Positions 1-8,189 of a stretch of DNA of 64,000 nucleotides are shown piece after piece. A program made the translations under genes and the position numbers. Numbering within the stretch: position 1 is the stretch's first letter; every line of letters starts with the position of its first letter. This stretch comes from Pseudooceanicola endophyticus (GTDB lineage: Bacteria; Pseudomonadota; Alphaproteobacteria; Rhodobacterales; Rhodobacteraceae), in NCBI RefSeq assembly GCF_018760365.1, contig NZ_JAHIAB010000001.1, positions 637,813 to 701,812 on the forward strand, written 5' to 3'. A model generated the notes under the pieces. The model saw only the letters and a list, made by a program, of their open reading frames with translations, was not told the origin of the DNA and ran no database searches.

Positions 1-713
1 CGCTCGCGGAATCGCGTTCCTCTGCCGCGCTGGAGAAGGGCGAGGCGATCCGCACGCTGCTGGAAAGCAACAAGGCCAGCATCGACGCGATGATCACCGG
101 CATTTCCGGCGCAATGGATGCGGCGCAGAAATCCGTCGAGGAGATCCAGGAGCTGGAGCTGATCAGCCGCAAGATCGACAAGATCGTCGATGCCATCGCC
201 AATGTGGCGATCCAGACCAGCATGCTGGCGGTGAACGGCGCGGTGGAGGCCGCACGGGCGGGCGAATACGGCAAGGGCTTTGCCGTGGTCTCGACCGACA
301 TCCAGAACCTGGCCAATGACGCTGCCGTCAATGCCGAGCAGATCAAGGACATGGTGAAGGGCATCCAGGACCAGATCGGGGTGGTGCGCTCGGATCTTCT
401 GGCCACGGCCGAGGCCTCTCTGGCCGAGGTCGAGCGCGCCACGGTCACCACCACCCAGCTGGTCACCGTGGCCAGCGACATGACTTCGGTGATCGGCGGC
501 AACCAGGAGATCCAGAACGCCTGCCTGGAAATCACCCGCGCCGTCGCCGATGCCAAGCGCGGGATGGAGCAGATCGCCTCGGCCGCCGAACAGGCGCGCA
601 CCGCCGCCGAACAGGCCGCCGCCGCCGCCCGTCAGCAAAGCAACGGCGGAGAGGAATTGGCCACCACCATCGACAGCATCGCGGCCATCGCCGACGAACT
701 TCAGAGCGCGTGA
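1..713 (+). CDS. Methyl-accepting chemotaxis protein, 5' truncated by window edge
   Basis: The frame is open from the first bases of the window, so the N-terminus (any sensory and membrane part) lies outside. The visible part is a long alpha-helical, Ala/Glu/Gln-rich signalling region. The hairpin tip is recognisable around SMLAVNGAVEAARAGEYGKG, followed by GFAVVSTDIQNLA, which matches the conserved MCP tip that binds CheA and CheW but with variant residues (SMLAVNGAVEAA instead of NLLALNAAIEAA). The C-terminus ends in an Ala-rich helix with no NWETF-like CheR tether. It is the first visible gene of the chemosensory operon, 42 bp before the CheW gene. Its ligand cannot be inferred from what is visible. 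It could be soluble or membrane-bound. Confidence 0.9.
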   Translation, partial: LAESRSSAALEKGEAIRTLLESNKASIDAMITGISGAMDAAQKSVEEIQELELISRKIDKIVDAIANVAIQTSMLAVNGAVEAARAGEYGKGFAVVSTDIQNLANDAAVNAEQIKDMVKGIQDQIGVVRSDLLATAEASLAEVERATVTTTQLVTVASDMTSVIGGNQEIQNACLEITRAVADAKRGMEQIASAAEQARTAAEQAAAAARQQSNGGEELATTIDSIAAIADELQSA

Positions 714-755
714 GGCTCCGGTCCCGCGGACCCCGCCCAGGCAGGAGGACGACCC

Positions 756-2339
756 ATGACCCTGACCGATGACGTGCTGGAAGAGGATCCCGCCGCCGCG
801 CTGACCGAGGAGGCAGAGGATCAGGCCACCCGCCAATACGTGACATTCTTCCTGCGCGGAGAGTGCTTTGCCTTCCCCATCGACATGGTGCAGGAGATCA
901 TCCGCGTCCCCGATACCGTGGCCGTGCCGATGACTCCGCCGGCGCTGATCGGGCTGGCCAACCTGCGCGGCGTGGTGCTGCCGGTGGTTGATCTGCGCGG
1001 CGCGCTCGGCCTTCCGGTCCAGGCCCCGGAGGAAGCCTCCCGCGTGATCGTGGTGAATGCCGGCCAGTCGGTGGGCCTGCTGGTGGATCGCGTGGCCCGC
1101 GTCACCAATGTCTCCGAGGCGCAGATCGAACCGGCACGTCAGGTCGACAGGGCGGTACAGGTCGACATGCTGACCGGCGTGGTGAAAAGCCATGACGACA
1201 CCGAGCTGATCCAGATCCTCGACCCCGCCCTGGTGATCGCACAGCAATTCCCCGAGGCCGAGGCGCGGGGCGATCCGGCCCGTGTCGCGGCCCTCGCTGC
1301 GGTCCAGCCGCCGCCCGTGAACGAGGCGGAGGACGACACCGTCCAGCTGGTCAGCCTGATGATCGCCCAAGAGGAATATGCCTTCCCGATCGACAGCGTC
1401 GACGAGATCGTCCGCGTGCCCGAAAAGATCTCGGTCGTGCCGCGCAACGCGCCCCATGTGCTGGGGCTGATCACGCTGCGCGACCGGCTGCTGCCGCTGG
1501 TGTCGCTGCGCGGCATCTTCGGGTTGGCGGCGGGATCGCGCAGCGACAGCAACCGCGTGGTGGTGCTGCGCCTGGGCCAGAGCGCGGAGGAGGACCTGCG
1601 CGTCGGCGTGGTGGTCGACCAGGTCCGCGAGGTGCTGCGGGTCCCCGCTTCGGCCCGCGATCCGCTGCCGGGCGTGCTGCGGGGGGCCGAACGCCAGGAG
1701 ATCGAGGCGGTCTGCCAGCTCGACGGCGGCCAGCGGCTGGTCTCGGTTCTCTCGGGAAGCGCACTTTTCGACCTGCCAACGCTGCGCGACGTCGCCGCCC
1801 TGGCCCAGGGCACGCGGGAGGCCGGCTCGGACCCCGGAGAGGAGGAAACCGTCATGAACACGGGCGAAACCGAGGAGACCCAGCTGGTGGTCTACCAGCT
1901 CGACACCCAGGAATTCGGGGTCGACATCCATTCCGTTCAGGAGATCATCCGCGTCCCCGAGACCCTGGCCCGCGTCCCGAAGGCGCCCGAGACGGTGGAG
2001 GGGATCATCAATCTGCGCGGCATGGTCCTGCCGGTGGTCGAGATGCGCCGCCGCTTCGGCATCGCCCCGACCGAGCGTGGCGACCGTCAGCGCATCCTGG
2101 TGCTGAACGTCGACGGCATCCGCACCGGCTACATCGTCGACAGCGTCGCCGAGGTGCTGCGCGTGCCCGCCAGTGCCATGGAACCCTCGCCCCGGCTGTC
2201 GAAGGAGGCGGACCGGCTGGTCGGGCGCGTGGCCAGCCTGCAGAACGGCGCCCGCATGGTGCTGGTCCTCGATGCCCGGGCGCTGATGGCGGACGACGCC
2301 GAGCTGGAAGCCCTGCGCGCCGAAGCGACCCTGCCCTGA
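756..2339 (+). CDS. Triple-domain CheW-type coupling protein
   Basis: A 527-residue protein made of three successive CheW domains, at about residues 25-165, 193-345 and 373-515, joined by acidic linkers. Each has the CheW start pattern (F-P/V-I-D..V-E-I-I/V-R-V-P). The NLRG-type loop is NLRG at 69-72 in domain 1 and 419-422 in domain 3, but TLRD at 240-243 in domain 2. Ordinary CheW is about 150-170 residues, so this is three times the usual length. CheW couples receptors to the CheA kinase at the inner membrane; three domains in one chain could crosslink an array (inference). The ATG is preceded by a GCAGGAGGACGACCC ribosome-binding region. It sits between the receptor gene and cheB. Confidence 0.93.
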   Translation: MTLTDDVLEEDPAAALTEEAEDQATRQYVTFFLRGECFAFPIDMVQEIIRVPDTVAVPMTPPALIGLANLRGVVLPVVDLRGALGLPVQAPEEASRVIVVNAGQSVGLLVDRVARVTNVSEAQIEPARQVDRAVQVDMLTGVVKSHDDTELIQILDPALVIAQQFPEAEARGDPARVAALAAVQPPPVNEAEDDTVQLVSLMIAQEEYAFPIDSVDEIVRVPEKISVVPRNAPHVLGLITLRDRLLPLVSLRGIFGLAAGSRSDSNRVVVLRLGQSAEEDLRVGVVVDQVREVLRVPASARDPLPGVLRGAERQEIEAVCQLDGGQRLVSVLSGSALFDLPTLRDVAALAQGTREAGSDPGEEETVMNTGETEETQLVVYQLDTQEFGVDIHSVQEIIRVPETLARVPKAPETVEGIINLRGMVLPVVEMRRRFGIAPTERGDRQRILVLNVDGIRTGYIVDSVAEVLRVPASAMEPSPRLSKEADRLVGRVASLQNGARMVLVLDARALMADDAELEALRAEATLP

Positions 2340-2359
2340 GCGGATCGGGAGGACCGGAG

Positions 2360-3430
2360 ATGAAACTGCTGATCGTCGACGATTCCGCCCTGATGCGCCG
2401 GGTGCTGCAGCAATGCTTCGCCGAGGACCCCGAGATCGAGCTGATGACCGCCCGGGACGGCGAGGATGCACTTGAAAAGGCGCGGGAATTCCAGCCGGAC
2501 GTCATCACGCTCGATATCAACATGCCGAAGATGGACGGGCTGACCTGCCTTGCCCACCTGACCGAGGACTGCGACGCCAAGGTCATCATGGTCTCATCGC
2601 TGACCGAGAAGGGGGCGCTGGCCACTTTCGAGGCGCTGGAGCTGGGGGCGGTGGATTTCGTCGCCAAGCCCGGCGGCACGGTGTCGCTGAACCTCGATCG
2701 GGTCTTCGACGAGCTGCGCGCCAAGGTCCGAGCGGCGATGGGGATGCGCCCGGTGCGGAGAGCACCGGCCCCTCCTCCGCCCCGGCCCCGCCCTGCCGCA
2801 GCTCCGCCGCCGCGCCGGGCGCTGCGCCGCCATGCGCCGGCGGATGTTCTGCTGATCGGCAGTTCGACCGGCGGGCCGAAGACCGTGGGCGCCATCCTGG
2901 AGGCGCTGCCCGTGGATTTCCCGATCCCCATCGTCGTCGCCCAGCACATGCCGGAACGGTTCACCCGCATCTTCTCGCAGCGGCTGAACGACTCCTGCGC
3001 GCTGCGGGTGACCGAAGTGACCTCGGCCCAGCTGCTGGAACCCGGGACTGCCTATATCGCCACCGGTGGCGCCGACCTGGAACTCAGGCCGCGCGGCATG
3101 GGCCTGGCCGTACACCCGGTCGCCGCCGATGACCGCTACGTCTGGCATCCCAGCGTCTCCCGCCTGGTGGCCTCGGCGCTGGATCACGTGGCAGCCGACC
3201 GGATGCTGGCGGTGATGCTGACCGGCATGGGCAATGACGGCGCGGCGGAAATGGCCGCCCTGCATGACGGCGGCGGCCGCACCATCGCGGAATCGGCGGA
3301 AACCGCGGCCGTTTTCGGCATGCCGGAACAGCTGATCGCCCGCGACGGCGCCACCAAGGTGCTGCCGTCCTACCGCATCGCGGATCAGATCCTGCGCTGG
3401 TCCCAGACCGCCGCCGAAAGGACCCCCTGA
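2360..3430 (+). CDS. cheB: CheB protein-glutamate methylesterase/deamidase
   Basis: This 356-residue protein demethylates and deamidates receptor glutamates and so provides adaptation. It has a receiver domain (about 1-120, acidic pair D7-D8, phospho-acceptor Asp52 in TLDINMPKMDG), a Pro/Arg-rich linker (about 130-155), and a methylesterase domain with Ser169 in GSSTGGPKT, His196 in AQHMPERFT and Asp293 in LTGMGNDGA, which gives a complete catalytic triad. The length matches family norms (about 350). It starts 20 bp after the CheW gene with a GGAGGACCGGAG ribosome-binding region. Its stop overlaps the start of the next gene (TGATG), which implies coupled translation. Activation by CheA phosphotransfer is expected from the family. 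Confidence 0.96.
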   Translation: MKLLIVDDSALMRRVLQQCFAEDPEIELMTARDGEDALEKAREFQPDVITLDINMPKMDGLTCLAHLTEDCDAKVIMVSSLTEKGALATFEALELGAVDFVAKPGGTVSLNLDRVFDELRAKVRAAMGMRPVRRAPAPPPPRPRPAAAPPPRRALRRHAPADVLLIGSSTGGPKTVGAILEALPVDFPIPIVVAQHMPERFTRIFSQRLNDSCALRVTEVTSAQLLEPGTAYIATGGADLELRPRGMGLAVHPVAADDRYVWHPSVSRLVASALDHVAADRMLAVMLTGMGNDGAAEMAALHDGGGRTIAESAETAAVFGMPEQLIARDGATKVLPSYRIADQILRWSQTAAERTP

Positions 3431-4059
3431 TGCCGCTGATTTCCTCTCCGTCCGAGCCGTCGCATCCCCGGCGCAAGCCCAGCCGCAGCGCCATTCTGAA
3501 GGCCCTGGCCGAGGGCACCGCCTATGCCCGCCGCCAGGCCGCGCGCGACCTGATCGGCGTGCCCGAGGCCGAGGCGGCGCTGATCCGTCAGCTGGAACGC
3601 GAGGAGGATCCGGCGGTGCGCCGGGCGCTGCTGGACACGCTGACCGGCTTCGGCGGCGCCCGGGTCACCGCGACGCTGATCGCCATGCTGCGCCAGGACG
3701 ATGCCGGGCGGCGCAATGAGGCGGTGACCGCCCTGCAGCAGCTTTCGCAGGAGGTGGCGCTGCACATGGCCGACCTGCTGAGCGATCCCGATCCCGACAT
3801 GCGGATCATGGCGGTGGACGTGCTGCGCCTGCTGCCGCACCCGGAGGCGCCGCACTGGCTGCACGACCTGCTGCTGCGCGAGACCCATGTGAACGTGGCC
3901 GGCGTCGCCATCGACCGGCTGGCCGAGATCGGCACCCCCGCGCATCTGCCGGCACTGGAGGCGGCGCGCACCCGTTTTGCCGCCGAACCCTACATCGGCT
4001 TTGCCGCCGATTTGGTGATCCGCCGCATCCGCGCCCTCGACGCGGAGGGGCCACGATGA
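3430..4059 (+). CDS. HEAT-repeat-like protein of the chemosensory operon
   Basis: A 209-residue protein with repeated helical pairs of the HEAT/PBS-lyase type. Recurrent blocks such as EEDPAVRRALLDTLTGFGG, DDAGRRNEAVTALQQLS and DPDPDMRIMAVDVLRLLP can be seen. No signal peptide or membrane segment is visible. HEAT repeats form protein-binding solenoids, so a scaffold or adaptor role is likely, but the partner is unknown. Its start overlaps the cheB stop (TGATG) and its stop overlaps the cheR start (ATGA), so it is embedded in the adaptation module rather than being a chance neighbour. HEAT proteins are not part of the standard che set. Confidence 0.8.
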   Translation: MPLISSPSEPSHPRRKPSRSAILKALAEGTAYARRQAARDLIGVPEAEAALIRQLEREEDPAVRRALLDTLTGFGGARVTATLIAMLRQDDAGRRNEAVTALQQLSQEVALHMADLLSDPDPDMRIMAVDVLRLLPHPEAPHWLHDLLLRETHVNVAGVAIDRLAEIGTPAHLPALEAARTRFAAEPYIGFAADLVIRRIRALDAEGPR

Positions 4060-4898
4060 GCGTCACCGCCCTCAGCGCCGAGGATTTCGGCCTGTTCCGG
4101 GAATATTTCTACAAGAAGACCGGGATCGAGTTCGACGAGAGCAAGCGCTACTTCGTCGACAAGCGCATCCTCAAGCGGATCGAGGCAACCGGCGCGCCCT
4201 CCTTTCGCGACTATTTCGTCAAGATGCGCTTCGAGGCCTCGCAGAAGGAATTCCAGAACATCGTCAACCTGATGACGGTGAACGAGACCTACTTCTTTCG
4301 GGAAGAGCACCAGTTCCGCTGCCTGACCGGCCCGGTGCTGGACGAGGTGGTCGAGATCCGCCGCCGCCGCAAGGGACCGATCCGCATCCTGTCTCTGCCC
4401 TGCTCGACCGGGGAGGAACCCTATTCCATCGCCCTGTCGCTGATCGCCGACTGGCCCGGCCTGGCGCAGCACGACGTGGAACTGGCCGGCTGCGACATCG
4501 ACACCGAGGTCTTGGCCCGCGCCCGCGACGGGCTGTACGGCGCCCGCAGCGTCCAGCATGTGCCCCCCGCCGTCCTGGCCCAGCATTTCACCGCCGAGAC
4601 CGGCAACCGCTTCCGCATTTCCGAGGAGCTGCGCGGCGCGGTCGATCTGTTCCGGATGAACCTCTCGAACCCCGAGGAAGCCCGCAGCCTGCGCAACTAC
4701 GACGTCATTTTCTGCCGCAACATGCTGATCTACTTCGACGATACCTCGCGCCGGATGGCGACCGATGCGCTCTATGATGCGCTCAACCCCGGCGGGTTCC
4801 TGTTTCTGGGCCATTCCGAAAGCATGAGCCGGATCTCCTCTCTGTTCACGATCCGGAAGTTTCCCCAAGCCATCGTCTACCAGAGGGGCCTGTCATGA
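4056..4898 (+). CDS. cheR: CheR receptor methyltransferase
   Basis: This 280-residue S-adenosylmethionine-dependent methyltransferase adds methyl groups to receptor glutamates. Visible features are the N-terminal helical CheR domain (about 1-70), the family motif VNETYFFRE at 75-83, the SAM-binding loop LPCSTGEEPYS starting at residue 114, the acidic strand GCDIDTEVLARAR, and the C-terminal motif DVIFCRNMLIYFD. The length is typical (270-290). It overlaps both neighbours by ATGA. No tetratricopeptide or other C-terminal extension is present. Confidence 0.96.
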   Translation: MSVTALSAEDFGLFREYFYKKTGIEFDESKRYFVDKRILKRIEATGAPSFRDYFVKMRFEASQKEFQNIVNLMTVNETYFFREEHQFRCLTGPVLDEVVEIRRRRKGPIRILSLPCSTGEEPYSIALSLIADWPGLAQHDVELAGCDIDTEVLARARDGLYGARSVQHVPPAVLAQHFTAETGNRFRISEELRGAVDLFRMNLSNPEEARSLRNYDVIFCRNMLIYFDDTSRRMATDALYDALNPGGFLFLGHSESMSRISSLFTIRKFPQAIVYQRGLS

Positions 4899-5296
4899 CC
4901 GAAGACCGATCCGAACCCCGTCGCCCGCTGGCCCTGGTGGTGGATGATGCGACCACCGTGCGGATGTACCACCGCGGCCTGATCGAGGAAGCCGGCTGGG
5001 ATGTCATCGAGGCCGAGAACGGCATGGAGGCGCTGGAGCGCGTCATTGGCCAGCCGGTCGAGGTGATGTTCGTCGACGTCAACATGCCGGTGATGGACGG
5101 CTACCGCTTCATCGCCGCCGCCCGCAGCAGCGAGACCCTGGGCCAGGTGCCGGCGGTGATGATCTCCACCGAGGCGCAGGTGCTCGACAGTGACAAGGCC
5201 TTCGCGGCGGGCGCCAACCACTACCTGGTGAAACCGGCGCGTCCCGGGGACCTGCGGGCCCTGCTCGCGCTTCTCGCCCCGGAGGTTCCGGCATGA
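4895..5296 (+). CDS. cheY: CheY-like single-domain response regulator (first copy)
   Basis: This 133-residue stand-alone receiver has a short N-terminal extension, the acidic pair D17-D18 (VVDDATTVRMY), phospho-acceptor Asp61 in FVDVNMPVMDG, the switch Ser/Thr in VMISTEA and the conserved Lys in NHYLVKPAR. It has no output domain. It is the likely phospho-acceptor from the CheA encoded immediately downstream, with which it overlaps by ATGA. Whether it acts on a flagellar motor or another output cannot be told, since no flagellar or pilus genes are in the window. Confidence 0.93.
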   Translation: MTEDRSEPRRPLALVVDDATTVRMYHRGLIEEAGWDVIEAENGMEALERVIGQPVEVMFVDVNMPVMDGYRFIAAARSSETLGQVPAVMISTEAQVLDSDKAFAAGANHYLVKPARPGDLRALLALLAPEVPA

Positions 5297-7581
5297 GCCC
5301 GCTTCTGACCCAGTTCATCCAGGAGACCCGGCACCTGATCGAACAGGCCTCCAGGGCCCTGTTGGCGCTGGAGGCCGCGCCATCGGACAGCGAACATCTC
5401 GACGGGCTGTTCCGCGCCGTGCACACCGTCAAGGGCGCCTCGGGCCTGTTCGAGATCGCGCCCTTCACCCGCATCGTCCATGCCGGAGAGGACGTTCTGG
5501 ACGCGGTGCGCGCCGGCGACGTCCCCTTCGATGCCGAACTCGCGGACCAGCTGCTGCGGATGCTCGACCAGATGAGCGAATGGCTGGAGGCGCTGGAGAC
5601 CAGCGGCGGGCTGACCGAGGAGGCCGCCGGGGTCGGAGAGGCGCTGTCGCAGGCATTGCGGGCCCATCTGATCGAGGCGGCGGAGGCGCCGGTGGTGCTG
5701 TCGCCCGATCTCTCCCCCCGCACCGACTGGCCCGAGGCCGTTCCCGAGGCGCTGCGTCACGGCACCGGCTGTCATCTGATCACCTACCAGCCGCATCCGG
5801 AGGTCTTCTATTCCGGCGACGACCCGCTGCTGACGGTGATGACCACGCCCGGACGCGGCTGGTGCCGGACCCTGCCGCCCGAGGTCTGGCCGGATCCGGA
5901 GGCCTTCGATCCTTTCACCGCACTGCTGGGCTTCCAGCTGGTCAGCACCGCCCCCCTGGCCGAGCTGGAGGCGCATTTCCTCTATGTCGCCGATCAGGTC
6001 CGGATCGAGGCCCTGCCCGACCGCGCGCCCCCGCCGCATCCCGCAGAAGGGCCCGGCGCCGTGCTGGCCGACATGGCCCGGGCGCTCTGCACCTCGCAGC
6101 TGCGCCTGCTGGAGGCCGGGGCCCCCGAGGCGCAGCGCCCGGCGCGGCAGGGCACCGCGCGTACCGTGCTGATGCGCGCGGCCAGGGCCCTCGGCCAGGC
6201 CGGGATCGCCGGGCAACTCGCGGCGCTCGACCCCGGGGAGGCCGGTGCTGCCGGAGCGCTGGCCGATCTGGCGCGGGCGCTGTCCGACAGCCTCAGCGCG
6301 CCGCCACCCGCCCTGCCCGGCCCCCCCGTGGCCGCGCCGCAGCCACCGCCCCCCGCAGAGGCGCCGGACCCGGCCCAGGCCGCCCCCCGCAAGGCCGCGC
6401 CGATCCGCGTCGACGCGGAACGGATCGACCAGCTGATGAACCTGGCCGGAGAGCTGATCGTCGCCAAGAACGCCATGCCCTTCCTGATCCGCAAGGCCGA
6501 GGAGATGGAGGACCCCCGCGCCCTCGCACGCGAAATCAAGGCCCAGCATGACGCCATCAACCGCATCGCAGATGCGCTGCAGACCGCCGTGATGCAGATC
6601 CGCATGGTACCGGTCGGCACCGTGCTGAGCCGCTTCAACCGGCTGGTCCGGGACCTGGCGCGCAAGCTCGACAAGCGGATCCGGCTGGAGATCACCGGTG
6701 AGGAGACCGAGGCCGACAAGGCCATCGTCGAGGAACTGGCCGACCCGATGGTGCACCTGATCCGCAACGCGATCGACCACGGGCTGGAGACGCCCGCCGA
6801 ACGCCGCGCCGCCGGCAAGCCCGAGGAGGGCACTTTGCGCCTGTCGGCCAGCCAGCGCGACGATCACGTTGTGATCGAGATCGGCGACGACGGGCGCGGC
6901 ATCGACCTGGACCGGGTGGTCGCCAAGGCGCTGGAAAAGGGCCTGATCGACGCCGCCGAACTGGACACCATGACCGAGGAGGCGCGGATGCAGCTGATCT
7001 TCCGCGCCGGCCTGTCGACCCGGGACGAGATCTCGGACCTGTCAGGGCGCGGCGTGGGCATGGACGTGGTGGCCAGCATGGTGCGCCGCGTCGGCGGGAC
7101 CATCGCACTCAGCAGCCGGACCGGCCAGGGCACCACGGTCCGGGTCAGCCTGCCGCTGTCTATGGCGGTGCAGCGGTTGATGATGATCGAGGTCGGCGGC
7201 GGACTTTACGGCGTGGCGGTGGACCAGATCGTCGAGAGCCAGCGCCTGACCCGCGACCGAATCCACCGCCACCGTCACGAGGAAACGATCCTGCTGCGCC
7301 AGCGGATGATCCCGCTGCTGCGGTTGCGCGACCTGTTCGGCTGCCCGCCCGAAGATCCCGGCGAGGTGAAACCGGAAATCAACATTATGGTCGTAAGCGT
7401 CGACGGAAACGAGGTCGGGCTGGTGGTGGATCGCTTCCACGCCGGCATCGAGGCGGTCGTGAAACCGATGGAGGGCATCCTGAACGGCGTCAACTGTTTC
7501 GCCGGGACCGCCCTTCTGGGGGACGGCTCGGTCCTGCTGGCCCTGAACCTGTCGGAGGTACTGTCATGCCGCTGGAACTGA
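5293..7581 (+). CDS. cheA: CheA sensor histidine kinase
   Basis: This 762-residue kinase has an N-terminal Hpt domain with the phosphorylated His44 in RAVHTVKGAS. A middle region (about 155-250) contains YQPHPEVFYSGDDPLLTVM and resembles the ferredoxin-like insert seen in some CheA proteins in place of a classic P2. A Pro/Ala-rich linker follows (about 335-365). Next come the dimerisation domain (RIDQLMNLAGELIVAKN), the ATPase domain with N box VHLIRNAIDHGLE, G1 DDGRGID and G2 GRGVGMDVV, and a C-terminal CheW-like domain starting near MIEVGGGLYGVAV. It autophosphorylates under receptor control. It overlaps the upstream CheY gene by ATGA and the STAS-like gene by 16 bp. Confidence 0.96.
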   Translation: MSPLLTQFIQETRHLIEQASRALLALEAAPSDSEHLDGLFRAVHTVKGASGLFEIAPFTRIVHAGEDVLDAVRAGDVPFDAELADQLLRMLDQMSEWLEALETSGGLTEEAAGVGEALSQALRAHLIEAAEAPVVLSPDLSPRTDWPEAVPEALRHGTGCHLITYQPHPEVFYSGDDPLLTVMTTPGRGWCRTLPPEVWPDPEAFDPFTALLGFQLVSTAPLAELEAHFLYVADQVRIEALPDRAPPPHPAEGPGAVLADMARALCTSQLRLLEAGAPEAQRPARQGTARTVLMRAARALGQAGIAGQLAALDPGEAGAAGALADLARALSDSLSAPPPALPGPPVAAPQPPPPAEAPDPAQAAPRKAAPIRVDAERIDQLMNLAGELIVAKNAMPFLIRKAEEMEDPRALAREIKAQHDAINRIADALQTAVMQIRMVPVGTVLSRFNRLVRDLARKLDKRIRLEITGEETEADKAIVEELADPMVHLIRNAIDHGLETPAERRAAGKPEEGTLRLSASQRDDHVVIEIGDDGRGIDLDRVVAKALEKGLIDAAELDTMTEEARMQLIFRAGLSTRDEISDLSGRGVGMDVVASMVRRVGGTIALSSRTGQGTTVRVSLPLSMAVQRLMMIEVGGGLYGVAVDQIVESQRLTRDRIHRHRHEETILLRQRMIPLLRLRDLFGCPPEDPGEVKPEINIMVVSVDGNEVGLVVDRFHAGIEAVVKPMEGILNGVNCFAGTALLGDGSVLLALNLSEVLSCRWN

Positions 7582-7811
7582 CCGAGGACCGCGCGGTGCT
7601 GCACGGCCATGCCGAGATCACCGAGGCCGAGGACCTGTTGGCCTGGCTGCGCCGCACGCCGGCGCCGCGCGTCGATGTCTCGGGTTGCGGCTCGGCGCAT
7701 CTGGCGGTGCTGCAGGTGCTGCTGGCCCTGCGCCCTGCCCTCGACGGGATCGGCAACGCGCAGGACTGGCGCGGCTTCCTCGCCGCGGCCCGGCCCCAGG
7801 AAACGGAGTGA
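7566..7811 (+). CDS. Small STAS-domain-like protein
   Basis: An 81-residue protein starting inside the last codons of cheA. The pattern of an N-terminal strand, RVDVSGCGSAHLAVLQVLL and a following helix resembles a STAS (anti-sigma-factor antagonist-like) fold. In the motif where STAS proteins carry the phosphorylatable D-S-S/T-G, this one reads S-A-H-L, so a phospho-switch through that Ser looks absent. Fused or adjacent STAS proteins occur in some chemosensory operons, but their role is poorly defined. The assignment rests on pattern only; translation is supported by its position between two coupled genes. Confidence 0.7.
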   Translation: MPLELTEDRAVLHGHAEITEAEDLLAWLRRTPAPRVDVSGCGSAHLAVLQVLLALRPALDGIGNAQDWRGFLAAARPQETE

Positions 7812-7814
7812 GAG

Positions 7815-8186
7815 ATGAGTACGATCCTGATAGTCGATGACAGCCCGACGGTGCTGATGAGCATGGAACAGCTGCTCAGCCGGTTCGGCTACGGCGTGAT
7901 GAAGGCCGCCAGCGCCGAGGAGGCGCTGCGCAGCGTCTCGGGTGGCAGCCGGCCGAACCTTGTGATCACGGATTTCAACATGCCCGGCAAGAACGGCGCA
8001 GAGCTGATCCGGGCGTTGCGCGCCATGGCCCAGCACCGCTTTACCCCGATGCTGGTGCTGACCACGGAATCCCAGCGGGACCGCCGCGAGGAGGCCAAGG
8101 CCGCCGGCGCCACCGGCTGGCTGGTCAAGCCCGCCGATCCGGTCCAGCTGGAAAGCGTGCTGAAGAAGCTGCTTCCGAACGGCTGA
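7815..8186 (+). CDS. cheY: CheY-like single-domain response regulator (second copy)
   Basis: This 123-residue receiver has the acidic pair D8-D9 in LIVDDSPTVLMSM, phospho-acceptor Asp53 in ITDFNMPGKNG, the switch Thr in LVLTTESQ and the Lys in GWLVKPADP. It has no output domain. It differs clearly from the first CheY at 4895-5296, so the operon has two potential phosphate acceptors beside CheB. One may be the output regulator and the other a phosphate sink, as is known in alphaproteobacterial systems lacking CheZ (inference). A GAGTGAGAG ribosome-binding region precedes the ATG by a few bases. Confidence 0.92.
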   Translation: MSTILIVDDSPTVLMSMEQLLSRFGYGVMKAASAEEALRSVSGGSRPNLVITDFNMPGKNGAELIRALRAMAQHRFTPMLVLTTESQRDRREEAKAAGATGWLVKPADPVQLESVLKKLLPNG

Positions 8187-8189
8187 GCG

